A model generated the notes under the pieces. It worked only from the letters and a program-made list of their open reading frames with translations. It made no database searches and was not told where the DNA came from. The translations under genes were made by a program, and so were the position numbers. From Chitinophagaceae bacterium UBA7600 (GTDB lineage: Bacteria > Bacteroidota > Bacteroidia > Chitinophagales > Chitinophagaceae): a DNA stretch of 64,000 bases. Shown in pieces: positions 8,456 through 17,125 of the stretch (within the stretch, counting starts at the first letter, position 1; every line of letters begins with the position of its first letter). Location of the stretch: assembly GCA_002478885.1 (NCBI GenBank), contig DLKC01000105.1, positions 1-64,000 on the forward strand, read 5' to 3'.

Positions 8456-10483
8456 CTATTTGAATCCAAGGTTTCTTAACATTTTTTGAAAGCCGGGTTT
8501 ATTCCGGAGGGGATCCCATACAGGGTCCACATGAAGAAACTTAAGCCAGAAAAACTCCTTTTCGTCGTATGCTTTTTCAATCATGCCAATGGCGTTATCG
8601 AACTGTGCAGCTGCCGTGTAATAATTGGCGAGTATTTCATTACCGGAATCTTCAGGATGCTTTAAACTGCTGTCGATAAGTGCCTGCAGGGATTTACGAT
8701 CACCGGTTTCATAAGCTTTCCAAAAGCGGTAATACCCATCACCTGCCATGTACGCCGTAATAAGTGACGAATCCTTTTTCCCAATTTCAGCATAGCATTG
8801 CGAAACCATCTCGTACAACTTCTCCGTATTCGAGAAGCCGGCTACAAGGGAATCTTTCAGCTTGATCGCGGCCACATATTGTCTCGCGTAAGTAAGAATC
8901 ATGATCTTATTATTCCATATGCGTTCTGAAAATGGATCCAGTTCCATTGCCACGTTGATGTGAGCCAAGGCGGAATCAAACTGACCGTCTGCCGCAAGTT
9001 CTATTGCATACCACTGATGGGCTTCTGTGTAACCCGGTGACAAAGCGATCGCGGTTCTCAACTCATCCATTGCCTCGTGCCGGCGGCCTTCCAGGCTGGT
9101 AAGAAATATGGCTTTGGAAGCCCTCACTTCCGCGATATTGGAATCCAATCGAAAAGCTGTGTTCAACGCATCACGGGCTATATTCACTCCTGAATCGTAA
9201 GGGATAAAACCATTATCTACCAGGATCACATAATTGTCGCTGATTCCAGAATAAGCAAGCGTGTAACCGGGGTCTTTTTCAAGCGCCTTCCGGAAATAAT
9301 AATTCGCTTCCTGCATGGATTTATAGTCACGCCTTTGCTGTGCCGATCTCCCCTTCAGGTAAAGCGTATGAGCTTCGGGATTGGAAAGGGTCTTGACAAA
9401 AGGCCTGAACCATTCGCTATTGAAGCCTGTTTTTAAAGCATCATTGATTTTTTGGGCTACATATCGCTGCACATTGATCAATTCCTTTTGCTCTTCTCTA
9501 TATTCATCAGACCATAGTACCCGGCCTGTTCTTAAATCGTTCAGGTGAACGTCAATCACGAGATGCTGCTCCACTTCCTTAACAGAGCCTTCAAGCACAC
9601 AGCCCACATTAACGTCTAACAATTTTTTCGACAATACTTCATAGCTTTTGTGCCCGCTTACTTCTACGGGAACCCGTTTCACCGTCAACTCCGGGTTCTT
9701 TGAAAGCAGGCTGATCATTTCTTCCGTCAGCCCCTCAGCAAGATAGTTGTTCGTATCCGTTCCTTTATTTTCAAAAGGCAGTACTGCTATTGTCTTTAGA
9801 TAATCGGCGCTGTTGCTACTGCCTTCTAAATTAGCATACAGGTAGTAAGAAAGGCCTGACACACACACAATGGCTGCAAGGACAAACGTGCTTAAGGAAA
9901 CAGGAATAAGACCAAATAACCGCTTTCTTTTCTTTGGATTTTTTTGCTCAGATTCTTCAACAGGAGACATTTGTTGTGTGCTGGGCAATTCCAATCCTTT
10001 TGCGGCAATGGCATATAATTTTACCGGTTGTAATACATTTTTGAGAGAATGGGCACCCAAAGAAACGGTCTTAATCTCGGGATGATTGGCAAGCTCTTCG
10101 TTAATCTTTTCGGAGATCAATACGCTGCCTGCGACACCCTTCGACTGGATACGGGAAGCGAGATTTACCGCATCGCCGATGATATCCTTGTTTTCAAATA
10201 GTACCTCGCCGGTATGAATGCCGATCCGCACAGGTATCACCGGGCCCTTGCGCAATGCCTGCTGTAAAGAGATAGCACATTCAACAGCATTCAATACGGA
10301 ATTAAATATGGTGAGCGTACCATCGCCCAGGTACTTGATCACGCGGCCCTTATGCGCGCCCACACACTGAAGAAAGGTTTTTTTATGCTGCTCAAGCATC
10401 TCCACAGCCGAAGACTCATCCCGCTGCATGAGAGCCGTGAAGCCCTCAATGTCTGTAAACATAATTGCAGTGAGAATGCGCAT
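8456..10483 (-). CDS. Adenylate/guanylate cyclase with FlgO-like domain and TPRs
   Basis: A 675-residue protein. Residues 1-165 are a class III nucleotide cyclase domain with metal aspartates D11 (FTDIEGFT) and D54 (LGDGT), adenine-selecting K50 and D104, and N107/R111 (GDAVNLASR) for transition-state binding, so it should be active and prefer ATP. One membrane helix at about 191-213 follows a basic KKRKR stretch, placing the cyclase in the cytoplasm. Residues about 228-350 (IAVLPFENKG...VLEGSV) resemble the FlgO/TolB-N-like domain, and about 370-675 are TPR repeats, presumably periplasmic. Such proteins probably sense envelope state. Single-gene unit. Confidence 0.85.
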   Translation of the reverse strand: MRILTAIMFTDIEGFTALMQRDESSAVEMLEQHKKTFLQCVGAHKGRVIKYLGDGTLTIFNSVLNAVECAISLQQALRKGPVIPVRIGIHTGEVLFENKDIIGDAVNLASRIQSKGVAGSVLISEKINEELANHPEIKTVSLGAHSLKNVLQPVKLYAIAAKGLELPSTQQMSPVEESEQKNPKKRKRLFGLIPVSLSTFVLAAIVCVSGLSYYLYANLEGSSNSADYLKTIAVLPFENKGTDTNNYLAEGLTEEMISLLSKNPELTVKRVPVEVSGHKSYEVLSKKLLDVNVGCVLEGSVKEVEQHLVIDVHLNDLRTGRVLWSDEYREEQKELINVQRYVAQKINDALKTGFNSEWFRPFVKTLSNPEAHTLYLKGRSAQQRRDYKSMQEANYYFRKALEKDPGYTLAYSGISDNYVILVDNGFIPYDSGVNIARDALNTAFRLDSNIAEVRASKAIFLTSLEGRRHEAMDELRTAIALSPGYTEAHQWYAIELAADGQFDSALAHINVAMELDPFSERIWNNKIMILTYARQYVAAIKLKDSLVAGFSNTEKLYEMVSQCYAEIGKKDSSLITAYMAGDGYYRFWKAYETGDRKSLQALIDSSLKHPEDSGNEILANYYTAAAQFDNAIGMIEKAYDEKEFFWLKFLHVDPVWDPLRNKPGFQKMLRNLGFK

Positions 10484-10701
10484 GAGGTATACGGGTATTT
10501 GAACTTAAATTTAGTGAATTTAATACATTGTACCAGAACTCATTATTGATGAGTAGCATAACATAACTTATATACGGCCTTGTTAATAAAACACAATGCC
10601 AGTATGGCTTTTGGCTAATTTATTTTTCAGTGGTGCCTTGTTTTCTTAAAAACATTATTTATCTTTTACTGGATTTTCGCACCTTATTAAAACAACTTCA
10701 A

Positions 10702-11238
10702 ATGATCAGTCAGACAAACCCGGCAATGTCAGCCGGATTAGCACGGCGCCTTGCCGAAGCCGCCGATGGCCTCAGGGACGATAACTACTATTACTTCGTA
10801 AGCCAGCAAAACTATCCTTACGACCTCCAGCCGGTTGCAGGATCAACAATTGAACAAGCTTCCTATGCAGCAGACAGTTTGGCTAGTGAACTTAACAGCA
10901 TTGGAAACAAAGAGCCGTATTACAAATACGGCCCTTATCATATGCCACTGGATTATGTCTCACCCATACCATATGATACGTTGGAAATAAAAATGCTCAG
11001 CAACGGCAGCACTGTGTACAGCGAAACTTTTGGAAACGACACAGATGCCATTATTCTAAACCTGTCTGCTTTTGATAAATTTCTATTGCCTTATTATACC
11101 AGGCTGTACGGAGTTGATATAGCCAGGAATATGAGAGAAGCTGCGCGGTTAACTTTTTCCTCAACCACCCAAAGCCCGAATACGGCCACCAGGATCGTCA
11201 CACATAAAGGCACTACGCTTTCGACCGGAACAGCCTGA
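10702..11238 (+). CDS. Hypothetical protein
   Basis: A 178-residue protein starting MISQTNPAMSAG. The ATG at 10702 is chosen because the extension back to 10630 is rich in residues unlike the rest and would read through a promoter-like AT-rich stretch. The middle is rich in Tyr, Asn and Pro, and there is no signal peptide, membrane segment or recognisable motif. The C-terminus is Ser/Thr-rich. Unknown function; it converges with the small gene at 11333. Confidence 0.5.
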   Translation: MISQTNPAMSAGLARRLAEAADGLRDDNYYYFVSQQNYPYDLQPVAGSTIEQASYAADSLASELNSIGNKEPYYKYGPYHMPLDYVSPIPYDTLEIKMLSNGSTVYSETFGNDTDAIILNLSAFDKFLLPYYTRLYGVDIARNMREAARLTFSSTTQSPNTATRIVTHKGTTLSTGTA

Positions 11239-11332
11239 GAAATACAAGTGCTGACTCAGTAGTTACTCCATAGCAAAGCCGTAGATACCCGGTACAAAAG
11301 CCGTATTAACTGCGTGCTTTATTAAAAATGGA

Positions 11333-11662
11333 TTAAAGTGAAGCAGATTTTTCAAGATGGGATTTTACCAGGAGCGCAGTCATGCCTGATTTGAGTAACC
11401 CGATAGCCTCGGATTTTAATTGGCAGAAGAATGCATACTGCCGCTGAGGTGCCGGCAAAGCACGGTAGACTTCACCTGCTATCATATTGCCGGTTTTGAA
11501 CCGGTCTGCGCTGGCGCGGCTGTTGGCAAAAGCCTTATCCGATTTAAACCGCTTCGCATCCAAACTGGTTTTACGACGTACATAACCTTTGCCTTCCATT
11601 TCATAGAAAACAAGGTTACCGGTTTTGCCGCTCAGAACAGTTCCTGTTGGTTGCTTCGCCAT
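11333..11662 (-). CDS. Small conserved hypothetical protein of Bacteroidota type
   Basis: A 109-residue basic protein beginning MAKQPTGTVLSGKTGNLVFY. This opening, followed by a Lys/Arg-rich segment (KTSLDAKRFKSDKAFANSR), is one I associate with short conserved proteins of Chitinophagaceae of unknown role. No signal, cysteine or membrane segment. The high content of basic residues would fit nucleic-acid binding, but no motif shows it. Confidence 0.55.
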   Translation of the reverse strand: MAKQPTGTVLSGKTGNLVFYEMEGKGYVRRKTSLDAKRFKSDKAFANSRASADRFKTGNMIAGEVYRALPAPQRQYAFFCQLKSEAIGLLKSGMTALLVKSHLEKSASL

Positions 11663-11730
11663 AATTTATGAAATTAAGGAAATTTTTTGTTGCACAATGA
11701 CCGGTTTTGTCTGCTGTAACTTTACCAAAT

Positions 11731-11763
11731 AAAAAAGCTGCCGTTATTCGCAGCAGCTTTTTA
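11731..11763 (-). terminator. Rho-independent terminator after the GH3 gene
   Basis: Stem AAAAAGCTGC paired with GCAGCTTTTT around a short loop; the run of A on the plus side gives the U tract on the minus strand. It lies 20 bases beyond the stop of the GH3 gene and is symmetrical enough to work both ways. Confidence 0.8.
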
Positions 11764-11783
11764 AAAGTGATCCAACCCGGACA

Positions 11784-14033
11784 TTATTCCGTATAGGTGA
11801 TTTTTGCTTTCTTATTACCGATCATAATTTCAAACTCCCCTTTCTCCGTCACCGTTTTTAATTCGGCGTTTACAAAAGCAAGATCATCTTTTGTAACTGT
11901 GAAAGAAACCGTTTGTTCTTCGCCCGCCTTCAGTGCTATCTTCTTAAATGCGCGCAAGCGTTGCATGTTTGGGGTAATGCTGGCAAACAGGTCATGGGTA
12001 TACAATTCAACAGTGTGCTTGCCATCTCTCTGCCCTGTATTCTTTATATTAATGCTTACATTGATGCTTCCGTCTCTGCTGAGTGTACCCGAACTCAGCT
12101 GTATGTCGCCATACTCAAAAGTTGTATAACTAAGGCCCCATCCGAATGGGTACAACGGCAGGTAACCAGTATGCACATTGTCGTTGAAGACCTCTCTTAC
12201 ATCTTCCGTTGGCTTGCGGTCGTATAGTACCATTTCGCCCATGCTGCGCTGGTAGGAAAATGGCAATATACCATCGGGATTGTAATCGCCAAACAATACA
12301 TCCGCAACAGCTTCGGCGGTTTTCTTACCACTCCAGTATGCCATCAGTATACCTTTCATGGAAGGTTCGATCGAAGTAATAAATCTTGGCCTCCCTTCTG
12401 TCAGCACAAGTATAACGGGTTTACCGGTCATGGCCGCGGCCTGTGCCAGTTGCAGTTGCTCATCGGGCAATGCAAGGTCAGTTGTATTCCCGGGACTTTC
12501 GGCATATGCATTCTCACCAAGGCAAAGAATAATTGCATCAACATTTGCAGCGGCTTTTTTCAAAGCATTGGCATCATAATTTCTTGGATCGTCAAAACCG
12601 GCGGCGGTGGTTGTTACGACATTCGCAGCCCCTACCTTGTCGGTGATGGACTGTAAAATTGTTTTGCTGTCCTTGGGATACCATTGTTCCTGGTTGCCCT
12701 GCCAAACATAACTCCAGCAACCATTGAGCGCCGTTAAACTTTGCGCGGAAGGCCCGGCTACCAACACTTTCATATTTTTCGCAAGCGGCAAAACATTGCT
12801 ATTGTTCTTAAGCAGGGTCATGGTTTCATGCGCTGCATCGAGTGCAAGTGCCTGGTATTCAGGCTTACCAAAATTTGCCCTTGAAGCGTCTTCAGGATAA
12901 GGATTGTCAAACAAACCAACTTTCATTTTAAGCGTAAGGATCCTGCGCACTGCGTCATCAACCCGGCTAATGGGTACTTCCTTGTTCCTTACCGCCTCCA
13001 GCAACAGGTCATAAAAGGAAAGATCACCCGGCACCATGCTCATATCAATCCCGGCATTGATTGCCATTGCAACGGCTTCCCGTGGAGAGGATGCAACATT
13101 GTGGCGATCATACAGGCGTTTGATATCTTCCCAGTCCGTAACGATTAAACCCTGGAAACCAAGCTGGCCCCGTAATACATCGGTGAGCAAATATTTACTT
13201 GCATGAACAGGCACACCGTTTATTTCGGCGGAGTTGACCATAATGGTCGATGATCCTGCTTTTACAGCTGCCTGGAATTGCGGCAGGTAATATTCCCGCA
13301 TTTCAATCTCCGGCATGTAAACGGGCGTCCGGTCTTTTCCTGTCCGCGATGCGGAATAGCCAAGATAGTGTTTCATACAACTGGCAACCGCAGTCGGGGT
13401 TTTTAGCCCATCCTCTTCATAAGCAGTTACACCAGCAACCCCCATGGTTTTGCCGATATAAACATCTTCACCATAAGTCTCGGGGAAGCGTGACCACAAT
13501 GGCTGACGGCCGCAATCAAGCACAGGAGCAAAATTCCAGCGAACACCTGAAGCACGTAATTCTGCCGCAGTAACTTTTGCGGCTTTTGCAACAAGATCGG
13601 GATTGCGTGTGGCCGCCATACCGATATTCTGGGGGAACAATGTAGAGTTAAGCGTATAGGTTTGTCCGTGAATACCATCAAGGCCGTAGATCACCGGGAT
13701 TTTCAAACGGGTGTTTTTAGATTCGTCCTCAATTTGCGTGATCGTGCTGCGCCACGTATCTACATCAACCGCATGCGTGGTCACATTCAAAATGGATCCC
13801 ACATGGTAATCTTCAATGGCCTTCTTTAATGCAACGGGGTCGAGGCTCCCGTCCTGGTTCGCCCAGCCGCCTTTGGCAACCACGGCAAGCGTAACCTGTG
13901 TCATCTGGCCAACTTTTTCTTCAAGCGTCATTTGTTTGATCAGCGCTTCTATTTTCTTTTTTTCATCCGCTGTCTGGGAGAATAACTGGCTGGCGAGCGT
14001 TACAGCCAAAAGAGCAAGTGTAAACTTTTTCAT
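11784..14033 (-). CDS. bglX: GH3 beta-glucosidase, exported
   Basis: A 749-residue glycoside hydrolase family 3 enzyme. A signal peptide covers residues 1-20 (cleavage near LFSQ). It has the N-terminal barrel with KHYLGY (about 221-226) and nucleophile D300 in GLIVTDW, the alpha/beta sandwich domain at about 390-610, and a fibronectin III-like C-terminal domain. Length and order match BglX-type enzymes, which cleave beta-linked glucosides or xylosides from the non-reducing end in the periplasm. It is a single gene with a terminator just after the stop. The sugar specificity cannot be read from the sequence. Confidence 0.9.
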   Translation of the reverse strand: MKKFTLALLAVTLASQLFSQTADEKKKIEALIKQMTLEEKVGQMTQVTLAVVAKGGWANQDGSLDPVALKKAIEDYHVGSILNVTTHAVDVDTWRSTITQIEDESKNTRLKIPVIYGLDGIHGQTYTLNSTLFPQNIGMAATRNPDLVAKAAKVTAAELRASGVRWNFAPVLDCGRQPLWSRFPETYGEDVYIGKTMGVAGVTAYEEDGLKTPTAVASCMKHYLGYSASRTGKDRTPVYMPEIEMREYYLPQFQAAVKAGSSTIMVNSAEINGVPVHASKYLLTDVLRGQLGFQGLIVTDWEDIKRLYDRHNVASSPREAVAMAINAGIDMSMVPGDLSFYDLLLEAVRNKEVPISRVDDAVRRILTLKMKVGLFDNPYPEDASRANFGKPEYQALALDAAHETMTLLKNNSNVLPLAKNMKVLVAGPSAQSLTALNGCWSYVWQGNQEQWYPKDSKTILQSITDKVGAANVVTTTAAGFDDPRNYDANALKKAAANVDAIILCLGENAYAESPGNTTDLALPDEQLQLAQAAAMTGKPVILVLTEGRPRFITSIEPSMKGILMAYWSGKKTAEAVADVLFGDYNPDGILPFSYQRSMGEMVLYDRKPTEDVREVFNDNVHTGYLPLYPFGWGLSYTTFEYGDIQLSSGTLSRDGSINVSINIKNTGQRDGKHTVELYTHDLFASITPNMQRLRAFKKIALKAGEEQTVSFTVTKDDLAFVNAELKTVTEKGEFEIMIGNKKAKITYTE

Positions 14034-14058
14034 ATTGGGTTGCTTTAGAAGAATGTGG

Positions 14059-14066
14059 CAAAGTTA
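14059..14066 (-). promoter_or_regulatory. Possible Bacteroidota -7 box for the GH3 gene
   Basis: On the minus strand this reads TAACTTTG, matching the Bacteroidota TAnnTTTG box, 26 bases before the start codon. No matching TTTG -33 box is found at the usual spacing, so this is a weak call. Confidence 0.3.
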
Positions 14067-14152
14067 TTACGAACTTATTTGATTGCCCGCGTTTCAATAC
14101 GTCATTATGACACAATGAAAAAACTTGGATAAAAAAGTACTGATTTATGTTA

Positions 14153-14228
14153 CCGGCTGCACACCATGCATGAGGCTTTGGTTGCTGCAGCCCCCGGGAG
14201 GAATGATTCGGAGGCGCACACTTGTATT
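14153..14228 (+). repeat. Intergenic repeat, subtype C
   Basis: ACCGGC end, the GGGAGGAATGATTCGG middle and GCGCACACTTGT right end. It fills much of the 334-base gap 14034-14367 between two minus-strand genes; the rest of that gap holds the GH3 promoter side and a terminator. Confidence 0.75.
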
Positions 14229-14315
14229 GTCTCAGCTTCAGGCAAAAAGTAGGGCAAGCAAAACGCCCGCCTGCAGATCGTGGTTCATCAACTGTGCCGT
14301 TAGAGATTGTGCCGT

Positions 14316-14356
14316 TAAAAACAAAAGCCTTCAAAACTGAAGGCTTTTGTTTTTAA
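14316..14356 (-). terminator. Rho-independent terminator after the ChbG-like gene
   Basis: A long perfect stem, AAAACAAAAGCCTTC paired with GAAGGCTTTTGTTTT, around AAAACT. It lies 11 bases past the stop of the minus-strand deacetylase gene. Confidence 0.85.
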
Positions 14357-14367
14357 CGCTGATTATG

Positions 14368-15366
14368 TTACTGCATTTTGCTTCTTTTCTCCATTACCTC
14401 ACGCCATGTTGTAAGAACGATATGTTCATCGTCAAGTGCTTTCTTAAACCTGGGGTCCATCATCACCAGCAGGTCGCCTTTGCGCACGGGACCCGAATCG
14501 GAAATATGCTGAAAAACTTCGGTGGGTGCGGTGCAATGCATGATGACCATCGTTAGTCCTGGTTTTAATTGTTTAAGCACTTCTATATATTTTGCCGTCT
14601 TCCAGCCCTGTAATTTTTTGTCGTCACGCTTTACTTCTTCGGGTACAGGCCAGCTGTAAGTTTCGTTATAAAGATCATCAAGTACTGGCAGCCCAGATTT
14701 CCATAAGCTGTTTCCAAAATTGCGGATCATGCTCATATAGGCATCAGGGAATTTCATTTGCGCCGCTATTAGTGTGGCATGGCCTGCAGGCATCATCACA
14801 GGAATATGGTTTTCTACGCCCAGCTTTACATATTCCTGTAAAAAGGCAGGCGACCCAAACAACGTGCCCATATGGCTGTCGACATGCGTTGGGGTAAAAC
14901 CCATAGCCTTTGCCCGGTCAAGCTGTGCTTTTATTTCTGCATATACTTCTTCGGGTTTGGCATGTGCAACTACTTCTTCCACGGAATGCCACATGGCGCC
15001 TTCGTTATCGACCAGTCCGGGAACTGCCGGCTTACCCATCAATGGGGCCCAACGGTACTCGTCCCATTCTGATGTTAAGGTCAAATGTAAACCCGCATCG
15101 GTGTTGGGATGGCTTTTCAGGTAATGTACATAGGCAGGCACCCACGGACAAGGCATCATTACACTACAGGAAGTGGCAACACCCTTTGTCATGGCATCAA
15201 TAGCGCCTTCATTTGAATCGAAGCTCATACCAACATCATCAACATGCAGGATGACCACCTTGGTACCCCTTGGATAACCAAGCCTTTCTGCATAAGTGGA
15301 ATCAGGTGCCTGGGCCTGCAGGTAGTTAAATGCAAACAGGGAAAACAAAAAGCAAACCTTTTTCAT
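14368..15366 (-). CDS. ChbG/HpnK (YdjC) family carbohydrate deacetylase, exported
   Basis: A 332-residue protein with a signal peptide (residues 1-19, ending LQAQA) and a YdjC-like barrel. Metal-site motifs are in place: the HVDDVG stretch (D43, D44) and HVDSHMG (H161, D163, H165), with GLHLTL at about 92-97. Relatives such as ChbG remove acetyl groups from chitooligosaccharides and HpnK acts on a hopanoid N-acetylglucosaminyl lipid. The signal suggests periplasmic or outer-membrane action on acetylated sugars. Divergent from the sugar-porter gene, with its own terminator. Confidence 0.8.
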   Translation of the reverse strand: MKKVCFLFSLFAFNYLQAQAPDSTYAERLGYPRGTKVVILHVDDVGMSFDSNEGAIDAMTKGVATSCSVMMPCPWVPAYVHYLKSHPNTDAGLHLTLTSEWDEYRWAPLMGKPAVPGLVDNEGAMWHSVEEVVAHAKPEEVYAEIKAQLDRAKAMGFTPTHVDSHMGTLFGSPAFLQEYVKLGVENHIPVMMPAGHATLIAAQMKFPDAYMSMIRNFGNSLWKSGLPVLDDLYNETYSWPVPEEVKRDDKKLQGWKTAKYIEVLKQLKPGLTMVIMHCTAPTEVFQHISDSGPVRKGDLLVMMDPRFKKALDDEHIVLTTWREVMEKRSKMQ

Positions 15367-15440
15367 ATAGCTGGTTTAAAAACTAAATGTACTATACAAA
15401 CTTTATTGCATGGGAATTTACTGTTGCGCAAGTAACAGGT

Positions 15441-15487
15441 GTACAAGTGTGCGACGCAACAAAAGCAGCCACATGTACCGCCGCCGG
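15441..15487 (-). repeat. Intergenic repeat, subtype A
   Basis: Minus-strand copy with the exact core GTTGCGTCGCACACTTGTAC (15441-15460) and a CCGGCGG end near 15487. It lies in the divergent gap between the deacetylase and the sugar porter. Confidence 0.9.
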
Positions 15488-15630
15488 TAACACAAATATT
15501 TCGCATGAATTTGGCACCGGGAAAGTTTCCAACAGCAAACGGTTGCAGTTTTGGTTATTGACCGAACATTAAAAAGATTTGCCGAAAGTCACTTACAGTT
15601 TTGTAATTTTCTTCTTCCAAACGATTTGCT

Positions 15631-16983
15631 ATGAATAAAAACAAACTGTTGCTCTGGTCAGTTGTGGCGGCACTTGCCGGTTTTATCTTCGGGTTCGATA
15701 CGGTGGTTATCTCAGGCGCGAACCTGCCCATCAAGGAACTCTGGCACACCACGCCGCTGTTTCATGGCTTTTTTATTATGTCAATGGCACTATGGGGGAC
15801 GGTTATCGGGGCTATTTTTGGAGGCATACCAACAGAAAAATTCGGTCGTAAAAAAGTGTTGCTCTGGATAGGCATTTTGTTTAGCATTTCTGCGGTGGGC
15901 TCAGCCGTTTCACCCGATCCATACCTCTTTTCCTTTTTTCGTTTTATTGGTGGCCTCGGCATCGGCGTTTCTTCTGTTGCAGCACCCACTTATATCTCCG
16001 AGATTTCTACTGCCAAAACAAGAGGCCGCCTCGTGGGCATGTACCAGTTCAATATTGTGTTTGGCATTCTCGTCGCCTTTTTCTCCAATTATTTGCTTAA
16101 AGGTTTTGATGGCGCCAACGACTGGCGCTGGATGCTCGGTGTAATGGCCATACCATCGCTTATTTATACACTGCTCGTGTTTAGCGTACCTGAAAGTCCG
16201 CGCTGGCTGATCTCTGTAAAAAATGACCTTGCAAAGGCAAGGGAAATTCTTGTATTGATCGGTGCAGACAATCCTGATGAGGAAATGAAGAATATTATGG
16301 CCGCCAACGAAGCGATACAGGCCGGTGGCAATAATGGCCAATTGCTGAGCAAAAAATACCGCACGGTTTTATGGATCGCTTTTTTTGTAGCCTTCTTTAA
16401 CCAGTGGAGTGGTATCAATTTCATTTTATATTACGCGCCTGAAATATTGGAGCAGGCTGGTCTCGCCGCGAAAGAATCGTTGGGCAATTCTATTGCTATA
16501 GGCGGCACCAATCTCGTTTTCACTTTTGTGGGATTATACCTTATCGACCGCATCGGCAGAAAGCAATTGCTCATCATTGGATCTCTTGGTTATATCATAA
16601 GCCTTGCCGCCGTGGCCTGGAGTTTTTATGCACATGCCGGCAATACATTCCTGCTTGTTTCCCTAATGGCTTTCATCGCGTCGCACGCCATTGGCCAGGG
16701 TGCCGTTATTTGGGTGCTTATTTCGGAAATATTTCCAAATAATGTGCGTGCACTTGGACAGTCTTTCGGCGCAAGCGTTCACTGGGTCTTTGCGGCGTTG
16801 ATCACACTGATTACGCCATTGTTTCTCGATAAAGAGAGTGGCATATTTGGCGACAACCCCTGGCCCATTTTTGCTTTCTTTTCATTTATGATGGTCTTGC
16901 AACTGATATGGGTGCTCACCAAAGTGCCCGAAACAAGAGGCATCTCGCTGGAAGATCTCGAGAAGAAACTGGTTCATGAATAA
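15631..16983 (+). CDS. Sugar porter family MFS transporter
   Basis: A 450-residue carrier with twelve predicted membrane helices. Sugar-porter signatures are visible: GFIFGFDTVVISGA in helix 1, GRKK after helix 2, PESPRWLI before the central loop, DRIGRK after helix 8 and PETRG at the C-terminus. The family imports monosaccharides, often with protons. The GH32 gene begins about 140 bases downstream on the same strand, so fructose or glucose released from fructans is the likely cargo (inference). No SusC/SusD partner is nearby. Confidence 0.9.
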   Translation: MNKNKLLLWSVVAALAGFIFGFDTVVISGANLPIKELWHTTPLFHGFFIMSMALWGTVIGAIFGGIPTEKFGRKKVLLWIGILFSISAVGSAVSPDPYLFSFFRFIGGLGIGVSSVAAPTYISEISTAKTRGRLVGMYQFNIVFGILVAFFSNYLLKGFDGANDWRWMLGVMAIPSLIYTLLVFSVPESPRWLISVKNDLAKAREILVLIGADNPDEEMKNIMAANEAIQAGGNNGQLLSKKYRTVLWIAFFVAFFNQWSGINFILYYAPEILEQAGLAAKESLGNSIAIGGTNLVFTFVGLYLIDRIGRKQLLIIGSLGYIISLAAVAWSFYAHAGNTFLLVSLMAFIASHAIGQGAVIWVLISEIFPNNVRALGQSFGASVHWVFAALITLITPLFLDKESGIFGDNPWPIFAFFSFMMVLQLIWVLTKVPETRGISLEDLEKKLVHE

Positions 16984-16989
16984 TTTTTT

Positions 16990-17066
16990 GGGCAGGCTTC
17001 TGAAATGCTATCATGCTGCTCTTGCGCCTGCCCAGGGAGGAACGATGAGGGGTCGCACACTTGTGC
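16990..17066 (+). repeat. Intergenic repeat, subtype C
   Basis: GGGCAGGC end, TTGCGCCTGCCCAGGGAGG and AACGATGAGGGGTCGCACAC leading to TTGTGC. It separates the sugar porter from the GH32 gene, in the sense direction. Confidence 0.8.
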
Positions 17067-17125
17067 AATAGCAACCCGATTCAGCCTTTCACTTGTATTT
17101 TAAACAACAGGTTAATCTAAAACTT

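Noticed and set aside
10630..10701. Upstream start for the hypothetical protein at 10702
   Set aside because: The extra residues look like translated intergenic DNA and the ATG at 10702 gives a better protein.
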